DNA from: Bradyrhizobium yuanmingense
Lineage (GTDB): Bacteria > Pseudomonadota > Alphaproteobacteria > Rhizobiales > Xanthobacteraceae
Direction of reading: 5' to 3'
Length of the DNA stretch: 64,000 nucleotides
Assembly: GCF_029167105.1 (NCBI RefSeq)
Contig: NZ_JARFML010000008.1
Span: forward strand, 186,001-250,000
Made by a program: the position numbers and the translations under genes. The notes under the pieces are model-generated. The model was given only the letters and a program-made list of their open reading frames with translations. It was not told the DNA's origin and made no database searches. This document shows, in pieces, positions 1 to 8,205 of the stretch (its first letter is position 1; each line of letters begins with the position of its first letter).

Positions 1-1272
1 TTCACGCTGCTCCTGGCCTCGCAGGTTGTGCTGCTGATCGCCGCCTGGCTGTTCATGCCGCAGGCCATGAGCATTTTGGCGCCGGGCTTCAGTGACGACG
101 CCGAGCAGCGCAAGCTCGCAATCGAGCTGACCCGCATCACCTTTCCCTATCTGCTCTTGATCACGCTAGTGACGCTCTATGGCGGCATGCTCAACGTGAT
201 GCAGCGCTTTGCCAGCGCCGCGGCCGCCTCGATCTTCCTCAACGTCGCCATGATGATGACGCTGGCGGTTGCCGTGTGGTTTCCGACCGCGGGCCATGCC
301 GCGGCCTGGGGCGTGCTGATCTCCGGCTTCCTGCAATATTTCCTGCTCGCCGGCGATCTCGCCCGCCATGGCGGCCTGCCGCGCTTTGCGCCATTGAAGC
401 TTGATGAGGACGTCCGTGGTTTCTTCAAGGCGCTGGGGCCTGCGACGCTGGGCTCGATGGGCACGCAGCTCGCGCTGTTCGCCGACACCATCATTGCGAC
501 GTTCCTGCCCGCCGGTGCGCTGTCGGCGCTCTATTACGCCGACCGGCTCAACCAACTCCCGATCGGCGTGATCGGGATCGCCATCGGCACGGTGCTGCTG
601 CCGGAGATGTCGCGGCGCATTACCGCCAACGACCAAGACGGCGCGATGCGAGCGCAGCGCCGCGCCTTCGACTTCACGCTGCTGTTCTCGGTGCCGTTCG
701 TGGCCGCCTTCATCACCGTGCCCGATGCGATCATGCGCGCGCTGTTCGCCCGCGGTGCGTTCTCCAAGGCCGATGCCGCCGCCGCCGGTGCGACGCTCGC
801 GGCCTATGCCATCGGCCTCATCCCGTTCGTGCTGATCCGCAGTGCGGTCGCGACTTTTTATGCGCGCAAGGACACGGCAACGCCGGTCCGCGCGTCGCTG
901 ACCGGCATCGCCGTCAACGTCGCGCTGAAGGTTGCGTTGATGGGATCGCTCGCCCAGATCGGCCTCGCGCTGGCAACCGCCGTCGGCGTCTGGACCAATC
1001 TCTTGCTGGTGCTGTTCTTCGCCGTGCGGCGCGGCTTTCTCGTGCTCGACCGCGCCTGGCTGCTGTCGCTCGCCAAGTTCTTGCTGACCGGCCTCATCCT
1101 CGCCGCCGCTTTCTGGCTGATCGCGCGCTTCAGCGGCTCCTGGCTGGGCGCGATACCCTTCCGGGATGAATTGACGCTGGTCCTGCTCGCCGTCAGCGGC
1201 ACGATCGTCTACGCGCTCGCGATCCTCGTGCTGTTCGGACGCAAGTGGCTGGTCTCGCTGGTGCGTGGCTAG
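1..1272 (+). CDS. murJ: Lipid II flippase MurJ (MviN), 5' end outside window
   Basis: This is the C-terminal part of the MOP-superfamily flippase that moves lipid II across the inner membrane for peptidoglycan synthesis. The reading frame is open from base 1, so the true start lies upstream; about 423 residues are visible. It is a chain of hydrophobic segments with family-typical stretches such as ADRLNQLPIGVIGIAIGTVL (a charged loop then a helix) and FYARKDTATPVR. The family is usually 500-530 aa, so roughly the first 100 residues are missing. The stop is followed by a 257-bp gap holding a candidate small ORF and a terminator. The family call is confident; the truncation is caused only by the window edge. 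Confidence 0.93.
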   Translation, partial: FTLLLASQVVLLIAAWLFMPQAMSILAPGFSDDAEQRKLAIELTRITFPYLLLITLVTLYGGMLNVMQRFASAAAASIFLNVAMMMTLAVAVWFPTAGHAAAWGVLISGFLQYFLLAGDLARHGGLPRFAPLKLDEDVRGFFKALGPATLGSMGTQLALFADTIIATFLPAGALSALYYADRLNQLPIGVIGIAIGTVLLPEMSRRITANDQDGAMRAQRRAFDFTLLFSVPFVAAFITVPDAIMRALFARGAFSKADAAAAGATLAAYAIGLIPFVLIRSAVATFYARKDTATPVRASLTGIAVNVALKVALMGSLAQIGLALATAVGVWTNLLLVLFFAVRRGFLVLDRAWLLSLAKFLLTGLILAAAFWLIARFSGSWLGAIPFRDELTLVLLAVSGTIVYALAILVLFGRKWLVSLVRG

Positions 1273-1354
1273 AGAGCACGTCATTCGCCTCCAAGCTGCA
1301 GCCAACATCGGTACATCTCTTGATTTTGCGCGATTGCGGTGGTAGGAGTCGCTC

Positions 1355-1432
1355 ATGATCAAGTGCTCGCGCAAAGTCTCCCGCAACCACATCACCCGCT
1401 TCGGCTGGGCGGTGGGAGGAGTCGTGCGCTAG
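1355..1432 (+). CDS. Candidate 25-aa small protein
   Basis: A 26-codon frame starts with ATG and has AGGAG seven bases upstream. It encodes a basic peptide (MIKCSRKVSRN...GGVVR) and is followed 25 bp later by a strong rho-independent terminator. SD, short frame and terminator together look like a self-contained small gene or a leader unit between murJ and the DUF1127 gene. There is no recognisable domain or hydrophobic segment. The frame could be fortuitous and the region could simply be the 3' untranslated region of murJ. Confidence 0.35.
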   Translation: MIKCSRKVSRNHITRFGWAVGGVVR

Positions 1433-1457
1433 GATTTCGACGACAACTTTTCCACCA

Positions 1458-1490
1458 GGCCCCGCCGGCATCGGACGGGGCCTTTTCTTT
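1458..1490 (+). terminator. Rho-independent terminator
   Basis: A GGCCCCG stem at 1458-1464 pairs with CGGGGCC at 1476-1482 and is followed by TTTTCTTT. It ends the murJ/small-ORF transcript before the DUF1127 gene. Confidence 0.8.
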
Positions 1491-1529
1491 TGGCCACGCT
1501 CCCTGCCGGCTCAACAGCAGGAGCGTCCG

Positions 1530-1913
1530 ATGCCACCACAACTGACGAACATTTCATCCGAGGCCGAGCACGATGCCGCGGTGCTTCGCCTCGATCGATC
1601 CATTGCGCTGGCGAAGCAGGCCATGGACGAGGTCCTGGCGGCAGCGGCTCGCCTCAATGTGTCGATTGCAACACCGGGCCATGCCTCCGGGAGGGAAGTT
1701 GCCGCAGCCGCGCCAGCGCAAAGTCCCGAGCGATATTGGCGTGCGTTTCGGGAGTGGCTTCTGCACCCGCGGGTCAGCTTGCTGGACCTGAGTGACAGGG
1801 CGCTGATAGACATCGGCCTGACGCGCGCCGAGATCGACCGTCTCGCGCCTGGGCGGGCGATCGATACGCTCAGAGATCGTACGAGCTATCTGTTGAGCCG
1901 CGGCGGGATGTGA
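1530..1913 (+). CDS. DUF1127 domain-containing protein
   Basis: A 127-aa soluble protein. Its C-terminal third carries the DUF1127 signature: an aromatic basic helix (RYWRAFREWLLHP, about 70-82) then LLDLSDRALIDIGLTRAEID (about 86-105). DUF1127 proteins are small and Arg-rich; in several Alphaproteobacteria members affect RNA metabolism or stress responses, but this one has no assigned role. The N-terminal half is an alanine-rich extension, longer than in the common 45-80 aa members. The start is supported by GGAG seven bases upstream. Its 3' end overlaps the convergent gene by 44 bp. A second DUF1127 gene lies at 58043-58279. Confidence 0.75.
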   Translation: MPPQLTNISSEAEHDAAVLRLDRSIALAKQAMDEVLAAAARLNVSIATPGHASGREVAAAAPAQSPERYWRAFREWLLHPRVSLLDLSDRALIDIGLTRAEIDRLAPGRAIDTLRDRTSYLLSRGGM

Positions 1914-2406
1914 GTGATCGACAATCCCTGCCGATGCTATCTGGGAGGGGCGCGGCTTTCTCGGGTTCGAGCTTCAACTCGGCAAGGTCTGGCTCAATCC
2001 AGCCGTGCCGGGCCTCCCGCGAGAACAGCGCTTCGCGGCTCCAGAAACGCAAGAGTGCGTCCTTTTCGGTTGCCGGGGACGCAAGCACCGCGTTGCAGGC
2101 GGCGACAATGTCGTGGCGGCCGACCTCCGCAAGAATTCCTTCGATGATCATCAAGAAGGCCTTCGTAATCGTGTGGTGGTAGCCACGCACATCGTCGTTC
2201 ACGCCGCCAGCGGCAACATTGTAGGCGCGGATCATCTCGGGGAGTTCGACCCGCCAGTCCCGTGCCGGATCACTGGCGAGCAAATAGCTTGCCACGATCA
2301 GATGCTCACGATGGCTGAAACGTGCCCCCGGAAGTGTACGCGCGAGGAAGCCCTCGCCCAGTTCGGCGACTTCTGCAGCATCCGTGCAGCTATGTCTGTT
2401 GCCCAT
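1870..2406 (-). CDS. Uncharacterised protein with HREHL and YHHTIT motifs
   Basis: A 178-aa soluble protein that I cannot name. It resembles a broad uncharacterised family with an N-terminal FSHREHL segment (about 30-36) and a central YHHTITKAFL segment (about 101-110), both rich in His and possibly metal-binding; that role is inference. The C-terminal tail is polar and low in conservation signals. The start has AGGA seven bases upstream. A 26-bp dyad (2418-2443) sits 12 bp before the ATG, so the gene is probably repressed or activated there. The 3' end overlaps the DUF1127 gene convergently. Confidence 0.6.
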   Translation of the reverse strand: MGNRHSCTDAAEVAELGEGFLARTLPGARFSHREHLIVASYLLASDPARDWRVELPEMIRAYNVAAGGVNDDVRGYHHTITKAFLMIIEGILAEVGRHDIVAACNAVLASPATEKDALLRFWSREALFSREARHGWIEPDLAELKLEPEKAAPLPDSIGRDCRSLTSRRGSTDSSYDL

Positions 2407-2417
2407 GACTAGTTCCT

Positions 2418-2443
2418 ATGTTATCTTGGTACCAAGGTAACAT
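2418..2443. promoter_or_regulatory. 26-bp near-perfect palindromic operator
   Basis: Two 13-bp arms, ATGTTATCTTGGT and ACCAAGGTAACAT, meet at a GGTACC core with one mismatched pair. The dyad lies between the divergent start of the gene at 2406 and a short rightward frame at 2457. The form suits a dimeric winged-helix repressor (HxlR, PadR or MarR type); the regulator itself is not adjacent. The dyad is seen directly; the regulator class is inference. Confidence 0.6.
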
Positions 2444-2688
2444 TCTAGGATAAGAAATGCAACTCGGGAATCGATCCAAATCGGCCAGCCCAGGCTTTGT
2501 CGGTGTGACCGCAATCCTTCAGAGCGATGACGCACCATCGAGCCCCGCAGGGGAACGGCGAATGCAAGCTTCACCTGATCTCGGAGGGAGGTGAGTTGCA
2601 GGTCGGAGACCGATGCCGAGCAAGCCCGGCAATGGCAAGATGCGATCAAACCCCCGCTCAGTTCGCCTTCCGATCGAGGTCACACATT

Positions 2689-2970
2689 ATGAATTCAGAA
2701 ACCCACAAGCATTCAGTCCAACGCGTACAGACGGGAGTTCGGATCGAGAAGCGCATTCTCAAGGTCGCGAAGGGCCTCGCCGAATACCTGGATATGAGCC
2801 TCGGTGATTTGCTGGAGGGCGTTCTGCTGCATTCGTTCGAAGGCAAGACTCCGTTCGAGCCTGCGACGTTGCAACGCATTTCGACGCTGAAAGATTTGTA
2901 CGGGCTGACGCTCACGGCCTCCGATGCTCATCAGCTATCTGAAGCTCGGGGTGAGCACGAGAACAGCTAA
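2689..2970 (+). CDS. Small conserved hypothetical protein, RHH-like helical core
   Basis: A 93-aa protein, starting MNSETHKHSVQRVQ. I chose this start because GAGG lies about eight bases upstream; the frame extends further back but without family character. The middle, RIEKRILKVAKGLAEYLDMSLGDLLEGVLLHSF (given in part), reads like a ribbon-helix-helix type helix pair with a short strand before it (VQTGVRIEK). No antitoxin partner toxin is adjacent, so a toxin-antitoxin role is not supported. It could be a small DNA-binding or regulatory protein. Confidence 0.5.
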   Translation: MNSETHKHSVQRVQTGVRIEKRILKVAKGLAEYLDMSLGDLLEGVLLHSFEGKTPFEPATLQRISTLKDLYGLTLTASDAHQLSEARGEHENS

Positions 2971-3152
2971 GTGTGAGCGCTTGGCTCTCGCCGTCAACGT
3001 CACACGATCACGCTGGGACCTGCCGAGCATTCCAGTGACGCACGCGTGGCGCTTTTGAACCTGCGACCCCTGCGCCCGCCTAAACCCGTTTGCCTTGCCA
3101 GTTTTTCCACGGCAATATGCCCACAAAACAACCATGAGAACGGGAAGATAAA

Positions 3153-5462
3153 ATGGCGGCTCCCATCAAGTTCGGCGTTGGCCAAAGCGTGCTGCGCAAG
3201 GAGGATGACGCGCTCATCCGCGGCAAGGGCCGCTATACCGACGATTACGCGCCGCAGGCCGCGCTCCGCTGCCTGGTGCTGCGCTCGCCGCATGCGCACG
3301 CCAAATACACCATCGATGCGAGCCGCGCGCGCGGCCTGCCGGGCGTCGCTCTGATCCTGACGGCGGACGACGTTGGGGATCTCGGCAATCTGCCCTGCCT
3401 GTTCAACCTCGAGACCGATCCGTTCACCGGCCCGCCTTACCCGATCCTGGCCAAGGACGAGGTGCGCCACGTCGGCGATGCCGTCGCCTTCGTGGTTGCC
3501 GAGACCATCGACCAGGCTCGCGACGCGATCGAGGCGATCGAGGTCAAATGGTCGCCGCTGCCCGCGGTGACCGGCGTTGTCAACGCCGTGAAGAAAGGCG
3601 CACCGCAGGTCTGGCCGGACAAGCCGGGCAACGTGCTGTTCGACGTCTCGATCGGCGACAAAGCGGCGACGGAAGCCGCCTTCGCGAAAGCGCATGCGGT
3701 CGCCGAGATCTCCATCGTCAATCCGCGCGTTGTTGCAAGCTTCCTGGAGACCCGCGCGGCGGTCTGCGAATACGATTCCAAGCGCGACCACCTGACGCTG
3801 ACGGTCGGCAGCCAGGGCAGCCATCGCCTGCGCGACATCCTCTGTCAGAACGTGCTCAACATTCCCACCGACAAGATGCGGGTGATCTGCCCCGACGTCG
3901 GCGGCGGGTTCGGCACGAAGCTGTTTCCGTATCGGGAATATGCCCTGATGGCGGTCGCTGCGCGCAAACTGAAGAAGGCGGTGAAGTGGGCGGCCGACCG
4001 CTCCGAGCATTTCATGGGCGATGCGCAGGGCCGCGACAACGTCACCACCGCCAAGATGGCGCTGGCTGAAGACGGCAAGTTCCTCGCGATGGATTGCGAC
4101 CTCATGGGCGACATGGGCGCGTATCTGTCGACCTTCGGGCCCTACATCCCGCATGGCGGCGCGGGCATGCTGCCCGGCCTCTACGACATCCAGGCCTTCC
4201 ATTGCCGGGTCCGCACGATCTTCACCCACAGCGTGCCGGTCGACGCCTATCGCGGCGCGGGCCGGCCCGAAGCGGCCTATGTCATCGAGCGCCTCGTCGA
4301 TGCCTGCGCGCGAAAGCTCGACATGACGCCGGACGCCATCCGCCGCAAGAATTTCATCCCGCCGAAGGCGCTGCCCTACAAGACCGCGACCGGCAAGGTC
4401 TACGATTCCGGCGACTTCGCCGCTCACCTGAAGCGCGCGATGGAGATCGCGGAATGGAAGGAATTTCCCAAGCGCGCCAAGGCGGCCAAGAAGGGCGGCC
4501 TGATCCGCGGCATCGGGCTTGCGAGCTATGTCGAGATTTGCGGCGTGATGGGTGAGGAGACGGCCAACGTTCGCCTCGATGCCAATGGCGATGTCACCGT
4601 GCTGATCGGCACGCAATCGAGCGGGCAGGGCCATCAGACCGCCTATGCGCAGATCGTCGCCGAGCAGTTCGGCGTCGCGCCCGAGCGCGTGCATGTCCGC
4701 CAGGGCGACACCGACGAGATCGCGACCGGCCTCGGCACCGGCGGCTCGGCCTCGATCCCCTCGGGCGGCGTCAGCGTCGAGCGCGCCACGCGCGAGCTCG
4801 GCCAGAAGCTGAAGGAGATCGCGGCGCAGGCGCTGGAAGCCAGCGCCGGCGACCTCGAGATTTCGGAAGGCGTGGTGCGGATCGCCGGCACCGACCGTTC
4901 GATCTCGTTCGCCGATCTGGCCAAGCGGCCCGGGGCCGATCCGTCGAAGCTCAACGGCAGCGCGACCTTTGCCAGCGCCGACGGCACCTATCCCAACGGC
5001 ACCCATGTTGCGGAGGTCGAGATCGATCCGGCGACCGGCATCATCAAGATCGTCAATTACGTGATCGTCGACGATTTCGGCAAGACGCTCAATCCGCTGC
5101 TTTTGGCGGGCCAGGTGCATGGCGGCGCCATGCAGGGCATCGGCCAGGCCTTGATGGAACAGGTGGTATATGGACCGAGCGACGGCCAGCTCATCACCGC
5201 GACCTTCATGGACTATGCGCTGCCGCGCGCGGCGGACGGGCCGGCCTTCGTGTTCGAGACCCACAACGTCCCCTGCAAGACCAATCCGATGGGCGTGAAG
5301 GGGGCCGGCGAGGCCGGCGCGATTGGCTCCTGTCCGGCCGTCGTCAACGCCATCGTCGATGCGCTCTGGCGCGAATACAAGATCGACCACATCGACATGC
5401 CGGCAACGCCCGAGCGGGTGTGGGTTGCGATCAGCGAGCATCACCGCCGTCACAGCTTGTGA
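3153..5462 (+). CDS. CoxL-type molybdopterin-binding subunit (xanthine dehydrogenase family), form II
   Basis: A 769-aa large subunit of the xanthine oxidase/aerobic CO dehydrogenase family, which hydroxylates aldehydes, N-heterocycles or CO at a molybdenum-cytosine dinucleotide centre. The N-terminal half has the a/b hammerhead (residues about 15-125). The Mo-binding region has [15 protein letters not shown], the form II loop [12 protein letters not shown] rather than the AYXCSFR of true CO dehydrogenases, and the active-site glutamate in GAGEAGAIG near the C-terminus. The substrate is therefore probably not CO. Length is typical. The 2Fe-2S small and FAD medium subunits are not adjacent, so it either pairs with subunits elsewhere or acts with another electron acceptor. 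Confidence 0.88.
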   Translation: MAAPIKFGVGQSVLRKEDDALIRGKGRYTDDYAPQAALRCLVLRSPHAHAKYTIDASRARGLPGVALILTADDVGDLGNLPCLFNLETDPFTGPPYPILAKDEVRHVGDAVAFVVAETIDQARDAIEAIEVKWSPLPAVTGVVNAVKKGAPQVWPDKPGNVLFDVSIGDKAATEAAFAKAHAVAEISIVNPRVVASFLETRAAVCEYDSKRDHLTLTVGSQGSHRLRDILCQNVLNIPTDKMRVICPDVGGGFGTKLFPYREYALMAVAARKLKKAVKWAADRSEHFMGDAQGRDNVTTAKMALAEDGKFLAMDCDLMGDMGAYLSTFGPYIPHGGAGMLPGLYDIQAFHCRVRTIFTHSVPVDAYRGAGRPEAAYVIERLVDACARKLDMTPDAIRRKNFIPPKALPYKTATGKVYDSGDFAAHLKRAMEIAEWKEFPKRAKAAKKGGLIRGIGLASYVEICGVMGEETANVRLDANGDVTVLIGTQSSGQGHQTAYAQIVAEQFGVAPERVHVRQGDTDEIATGLGTGGSASIPSGGVSVERATRELGQKLKEIAAQALEASAGDLEISEGVVRIAGTDRSISFADLAKRPGADPSKLNGSATFASADGTYPNGTHVAEVEIDPATGIIKIVNYVIVDDFGKTLNPLLLAGQVHGGAMQGIGQALMEQVVYGPSDGQLITATFMDYALPRAADGPAFVFETHNVPCKTNPMGVKGAGEAGAIGSCPAVVNAIVDALWREYKIDHIDMPATPERVWVAISEHHRRHSL

Positions 5463-5483
5463 AGCCGCGCTTCCCGCGCGCAC

Positions 5484-5511
5484 GGGAATAAACCCGCCGC
5501 GCGGGGTTCTA
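5484..5511 (+). promoter_or_regulatory. Possible ECF-sigma promoter upstream of cytochrome c
   Basis: GGGAATAAA (5484-5492) is followed 13 bp later by GTTCTA (5506-5511). The same GGAATAAACC block occurs upstream of the CHRD gene on the other strand (8108-8117). Spacing and sequence suit an ECF-type -35/-10 pair; the sigma factor is unknown. Confidence 0.35.
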
Positions 5512-5590
5512 CCCATGATGGGTCCCGGCTTCGCGCGAAGCCGGTGGCGTCTCATTCCCTGAACGTCTCGAGAGCCGGAGAAACCAACCA

Positions 5591-6040
5591 ATGAAACGGA
5601 CGATGATTGTCGCGGGCGTCCTCGTGCTGGGCGCGGGCGCCGTCATGGCGCAACAGGAGATTGCCGTCCAGCAGGACAATCTGATGAAATCGATCGCCAA
5701 GAACCAGTACGGCGTCCTTCAGAAGATGAGCAAGGGCGATATTCCCTTCGACAAGAAAGCGGTCGATCAGGCCATCGCCGCCATCGAGGCCGATGTGGCC
5801 AAGATCGCCAAGACCTTCGAGATCAATCCCAAGCAGGATGTCGTCAATGCGACGTATGGCTCCTCGCCGAAGGTCTGGCAGAACAAGGCCGATTTCGATG
5901 CCAAGATCCCGCCGGTGCAGAAGGCGATCACCGACGTCAAAGGCAAGATCACCGATGTCGCGGGTCTGAAGGCGGCTTACACGACGATCAACGACCGCTG
6001 CAATGATTGTCACGAAACCTATCGCGTGAAGTTGAAATAG
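5591..6040 (+). CDS. Class II cytochrome c (c'/c556 type)
   Basis: A 149-aa exported cytochrome. Residues 1-20 are a signal peptide (MKRTMIVAGVLVLGAGAVMA, cleaved before QQE). The mature part is a four-helix bundle, and the only heme motif, CNDCH, is close to the C-terminus (about 137-141), as in class II cytochromes c where the second-last helix bears the heme. The likely role is periplasmic electron transfer or gas binding. The gene starts 128 bp after the molybdenum hydroxylase gene and could receive electrons from it, but no shared transcript is proven. A terminator follows directly. Confidence 0.88.
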   Translation: MKRTMIVAGVLVLGAGAVMAQQEIAVQQDNLMKSIAKNQYGVLQKMSKGDIPFDKKAVDQAIAAIEADVAKIAKTFEINPKQDVVNATYGSSPKVWQNKADFDAKIPPVQKAITDVKGKITDVAGLKAAYTTINDRCNDCHETYRVKLK

Positions 6041-6065
6041 CGGGGCGACGAAGAAGTAGTGAAGG

Positions 6066-6094
6066 GGCGGTTGCGAAGGCAGCCGCCTTTTTTT
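6066..6094 (+). terminator. Rho-independent terminator
   Basis: The stem GGCGGTTG / CAGCCGCC (one G-U pair) with a six-base loop is followed by seven Ts. It closes the cytochrome transcript. Confidence 0.8.
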
Positions 6095-6115
6095 GCGTGC
6101 CGCGCGCCGCAGCGA

Positions 6116-6174
6116 GGCGGTAATTCCGTCAGCAAGGCCTGACGGATTGCCGCGAGAGCGGCTATCTTGCCGCC
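6116..6174 (+). ncRNA. Candidate three-way-junction leader RNA
   Basis: Three stems nest exactly. P1 is GGCGGTAA (6116-6123) with TTGCCGCC (6167-6174). P2 is a perfect 8-bp hairpin, TCCGTCAG (6125-6132) with CTGACGGA (6139-6146). P3 is GCCGC (6149-6153), a GAGA loop and GCGGC (6158-6162). It lies just after a terminator and 54 bp before the PLP-enzyme start, where a cis-regulatory RNA would be expected. It does not match the SAM-II consensus I know. It could also be a dispersed DNA palindrome. Confidence 0.35.
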
Positions 6175-6228
6175 AACGGCCGTGCGCTCAGACGAGCCTC
6201 CTCCCGGCACCCCCACGTCGGAGTTCCA

Positions 6229-7551
6229 ATGCGCGGCGAGCAGCTCAAATCAACAGTGAGACAGGCCATGGCAAAACCGTTCCCGTCCAAGACCCATATC
6301 GGCAATCACCTGCTGCATCCGGAAACCCTGATGCTGACCTATGGCTATGATCCGCAATTGTCGGAGGGCGCCATCAAGCCGCCGGTGTTCCTGACCTCCA
6401 CCTTCGTGTTCAAGACTGCCGAGGACGGGCAGGACTTCTTCGACTACGTCGCCGGCCGGCGCGAGCCGCCGGAAGGCATGGGCGCGGGCCTGGTCTATTC
6501 GCGCTTCAATCATCCCAACAGCGAGATCGTCGAGGACCGGCTCGCGATCTACGAGCGCACGGAGAGTTGCGCGCTGTTCTCGTCCGGCATGGCGGCGATC
6601 GCAACCACGATCCTGGCCTTCGTTCGCCCCGGCGATGTCATCCTGCATTCGCAGCCGCTCTATGGCGGGACGGAGACGCTGCTGACGAACACGCTCGCGC
6701 GCCTGTCGATCGGCGCCGTCGGCTTTGCCGACGGCATCGACGAGACGGCGGTCAAGCAGGCCTCGGAGGAGGCCATGGGCAAGGGGCGCGTTTCGATGAT
6801 CCTGATCGAGACGCCGGCCAATCCGACCAACGGCCTCGTCGACATCGCAATGATCCGCCGCACCGCCGAGGCCATCGGCAAGGCCCAGGGACACACGCCG
6901 GTCATCGCCTGCGACAACACGCTGCTCGGGCCGGTGTTTCAGCGGCCGATCGAGCACGGCGCGGACCTGTCGCTGTATTCGCTGACAAAGTATGTCGGCG
7001 GCCATTCCGACCTGATCGCGGGCGCCGCGCTCGGATCGAAGGCGATCATGAAAGGCATCAAGGCGCTGCGCGGCGCCATCGGCACCCAGCTCGATCCGCA
7101 TTCGTGCTGGATGATCAACCGCTCGCTCGAGACGCTCAGCCTGCGGATGGAGAAAGCCGATGCGAATGCGCGGCTCGTGGCAGACTTCCTGCGCGACCAC
7201 CCGAAGGTCGCCAGGGTGCACTATCTCGGTCATCACGAGCAGGGCTCGCTGTCCGGCCGTGTGTTTGCGCGGCAATGCCTGGGTGCGGGCTCGACGTTCT
7301 CGTTCGACATCGTCGGCGGCAAGGAGGCAGCGGTGAAATTCCTCAACGCGCTGCAGATCCTCAAGCTGGCGGTGAGCCTCGGCGGCACGGAATCGCTCGC
7401 AAGCCTGCCGGCGACGATGACCCATTCCGGCGTTCCCGCCGACATCCGCCAAAAGATCGGCGTGCTCGATTCCACGATTCGGCTGTCGATCGGCATCGAG
7501 AATCCGTCGGACCTGATCGCCGATCTCGCGCAGGCGCTGAACGCGGCTTGA
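6229..7551 (+). CDS. Cystathionine gamma-synthase family PLP-dependent enzyme
   Basis: A 440-aa member of the Cys/Met metabolism PLP family (cystathionine gamma-synthase, cystathionine lyase, methionine gamma-lyase). It carries the phosphate-binding [10 protein letters not shown] segment, the [11 protein letters not shown] aspartate segment, and the Schiff-base lysine in [11 protein letters not shown]. The last third holds the [18 protein letters not shown] motif that recognises the substrate carboxylate. The first start, at 6229, has GGAG seven bases upstream; a second ATG at 6268 (MAKPFPSK) has a weaker SD and is equally plausible. Exact reaction is not readable from motifs. A possible structured leader lies upstream and a bidirectional terminator downstream. 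Confidence 0.85.
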   Translation: MRGEQLKSTVRQAMAKPFPSKTHIGNHLLHPETLMLTYGYDPQLSEGAIKPPVFLTSTFVFKTAEDGQDFFDYVAGRREPPEGMGAGLVYSRFNHPNSEIVEDRLAIYERTESCALFSSGMAAIATTILAFVRPGDVILHSQPLYGGTETLLTNTLARLSIGAVGFADGIDETAVKQASEEAMGKGRVSMILIETPANPTNGLVDIAMIRRTAEAIGKAQGHTPVIACDNTLLGPVFQRPIEHGADLSLYSLTKYVGGHSDLIAGAALGSKAIMKGIKALRGAIGTQLDPHSCWMINRSLETLSLRMEKADANARLVADFLRDHPKVARVHYLGHHEQGSLSGRVFARQCLGAGSTFSFDIVGGKEAAVKFLNALQILKLAVSLGGTESLASLPATMTHSGVPADIRQKIGVLDSTIRLSIGIENPSDLIADLAQALNAA

Positions 7552-7578
7552 GCGAGGCAGGTCCTCGCCCCGAATCGA

Positions 7579-7613
7579 AAAGGCCGGACGCTCCCTCCTT
7601 GCGTCCGGCCTTT
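7579..7613. terminator. Bidirectional terminator
   Basis: AAAGGCCGGACGC pairs with GCGTCCGGCCTTT around a 9-base loop, with A- and T-runs on the two sides. It serves both the PLP-enzyme gene and the convergent CHRD gene. Confidence 0.85.
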
Positions 7614-7638
7614 CCGCGACGAAGTCCGCGTTTTCGCT

Positions 7639-8058
7639 TTACTTCGTCACCTGACCGCGAATCTCGCCGCCCGGGTTCGCTGCGGTGTGGATGTTGATGT
7701 AGTACTTGCCGCCGAGCAGATCGGCGGCCTGCGCGTCGGTGAGCGTGGCTTCGCCCTTGACCGGGCTCGAGGCTGCATTCGGGATCGGGACGGCGACGCC
7801 GGCGTTCTTGCCGGCTTCGGCAGGCCCGTGGAAATGCGCGGCGGTGGCGGGGCCCGACAGACCGGAATAAGTGACGGTCCAGGACAGCTTCTTGCTGGCA
7901 GCGTCGTAGTCCAGATCGGCCGTTCCGGTGGCGCTACTGGTGTTGGCGGGGACTTCGGATTTGCCGTCCAGCGTCGCCTTCAGTTTCTCCGCGCTGGCCG
8001 GGGCGGCGAACGCAACGGCAGCTCCGAGTACCAGTGTGGCAAAAACGGCTTTGGTCAT
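7639..8058 (-). CDS. CHRD domain-containing secreted protein
   Basis: A 139-aa exported protein. Residues 1-23 are a signal peptide (MTKAVFATLVLGAAVAFAAPASA). The rest is one CHRD domain (about 25-138), with the typical VPANTSSATGTADLDYD start, HFHGPAEAGKNAGV centre and YYINIHTAANPGGEIRGQV end. CHRD is a beta-rich domain first described in chordin; its bacterial role is unknown. The start has a strong AGGAG nearby. The upstream GGAATAAACC block is shared with the class II cytochrome gene. Confidence 0.9.
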   Translation of the reverse strand: MTKAVFATLVLGAAVAFAAPASAEKLKATLDGKSEVPANTSSATGTADLDYDAASKKLSWTVTYSGLSGPATAAHFHGPAEAGKNAGVAVPIPNAASSPVKGEATLTDAQAADLLGGKYYINIHTAANPGGEIRGQVTK

Positions 8059-8107
8059 GGGTTTCTCCTGTTGAGGCCTGATGGCTCTTCAAACAGTGCG
8101 TCATGCG

Positions 8108-8117
8108 GTTTATTCCG
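8108..8117 (-). promoter_or_regulatory. GGAATAAACC block upstream of CHRD gene
   Basis: Read on the minus strand, this 10-mer lies about 50 bp before the CHRD start. It matches the block ahead of the class II cytochrome gene at 5485-5494. It may be the -35 of an ECF-type promoter; the downstream half matches poorly. Confidence 0.3.
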
Positions 8118-8205
8118 GCATTACAGCCCTGCCGTCTAAAATATTCGTGGTTGGATCGGGCGCGGCATGACCCTTAAGTTCGCGCGTTCACGATGGAATG
8201 ATCGA

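Noticed and set aside
2457..2594. A 45-codon frame after the 26-bp dyad, whose first residues resemble HxlR regulators.
   Set aside because: The rest lacks any winged-helix sequence. It may be an eroded gene but I cannot show it.
2689..2970. Antitoxin of a toxin-antitoxin pair.
   Set aside because: No small toxin-like gene lies next to it on either side.
3000..5591. An 863-residue open frame antisense to the CoxL-type gene.
   Set aside because: It is Arg/Ala/Gly/Asp-rich with no motif, and mirrors the GC-rich codon pattern of the real gene.
6116..6174. Identity as a SAM-II riboswitch.
   Set aside because: The pseudoknot and conserved core of SAM-II are absent; only an unnamed three-stem structure is supported.
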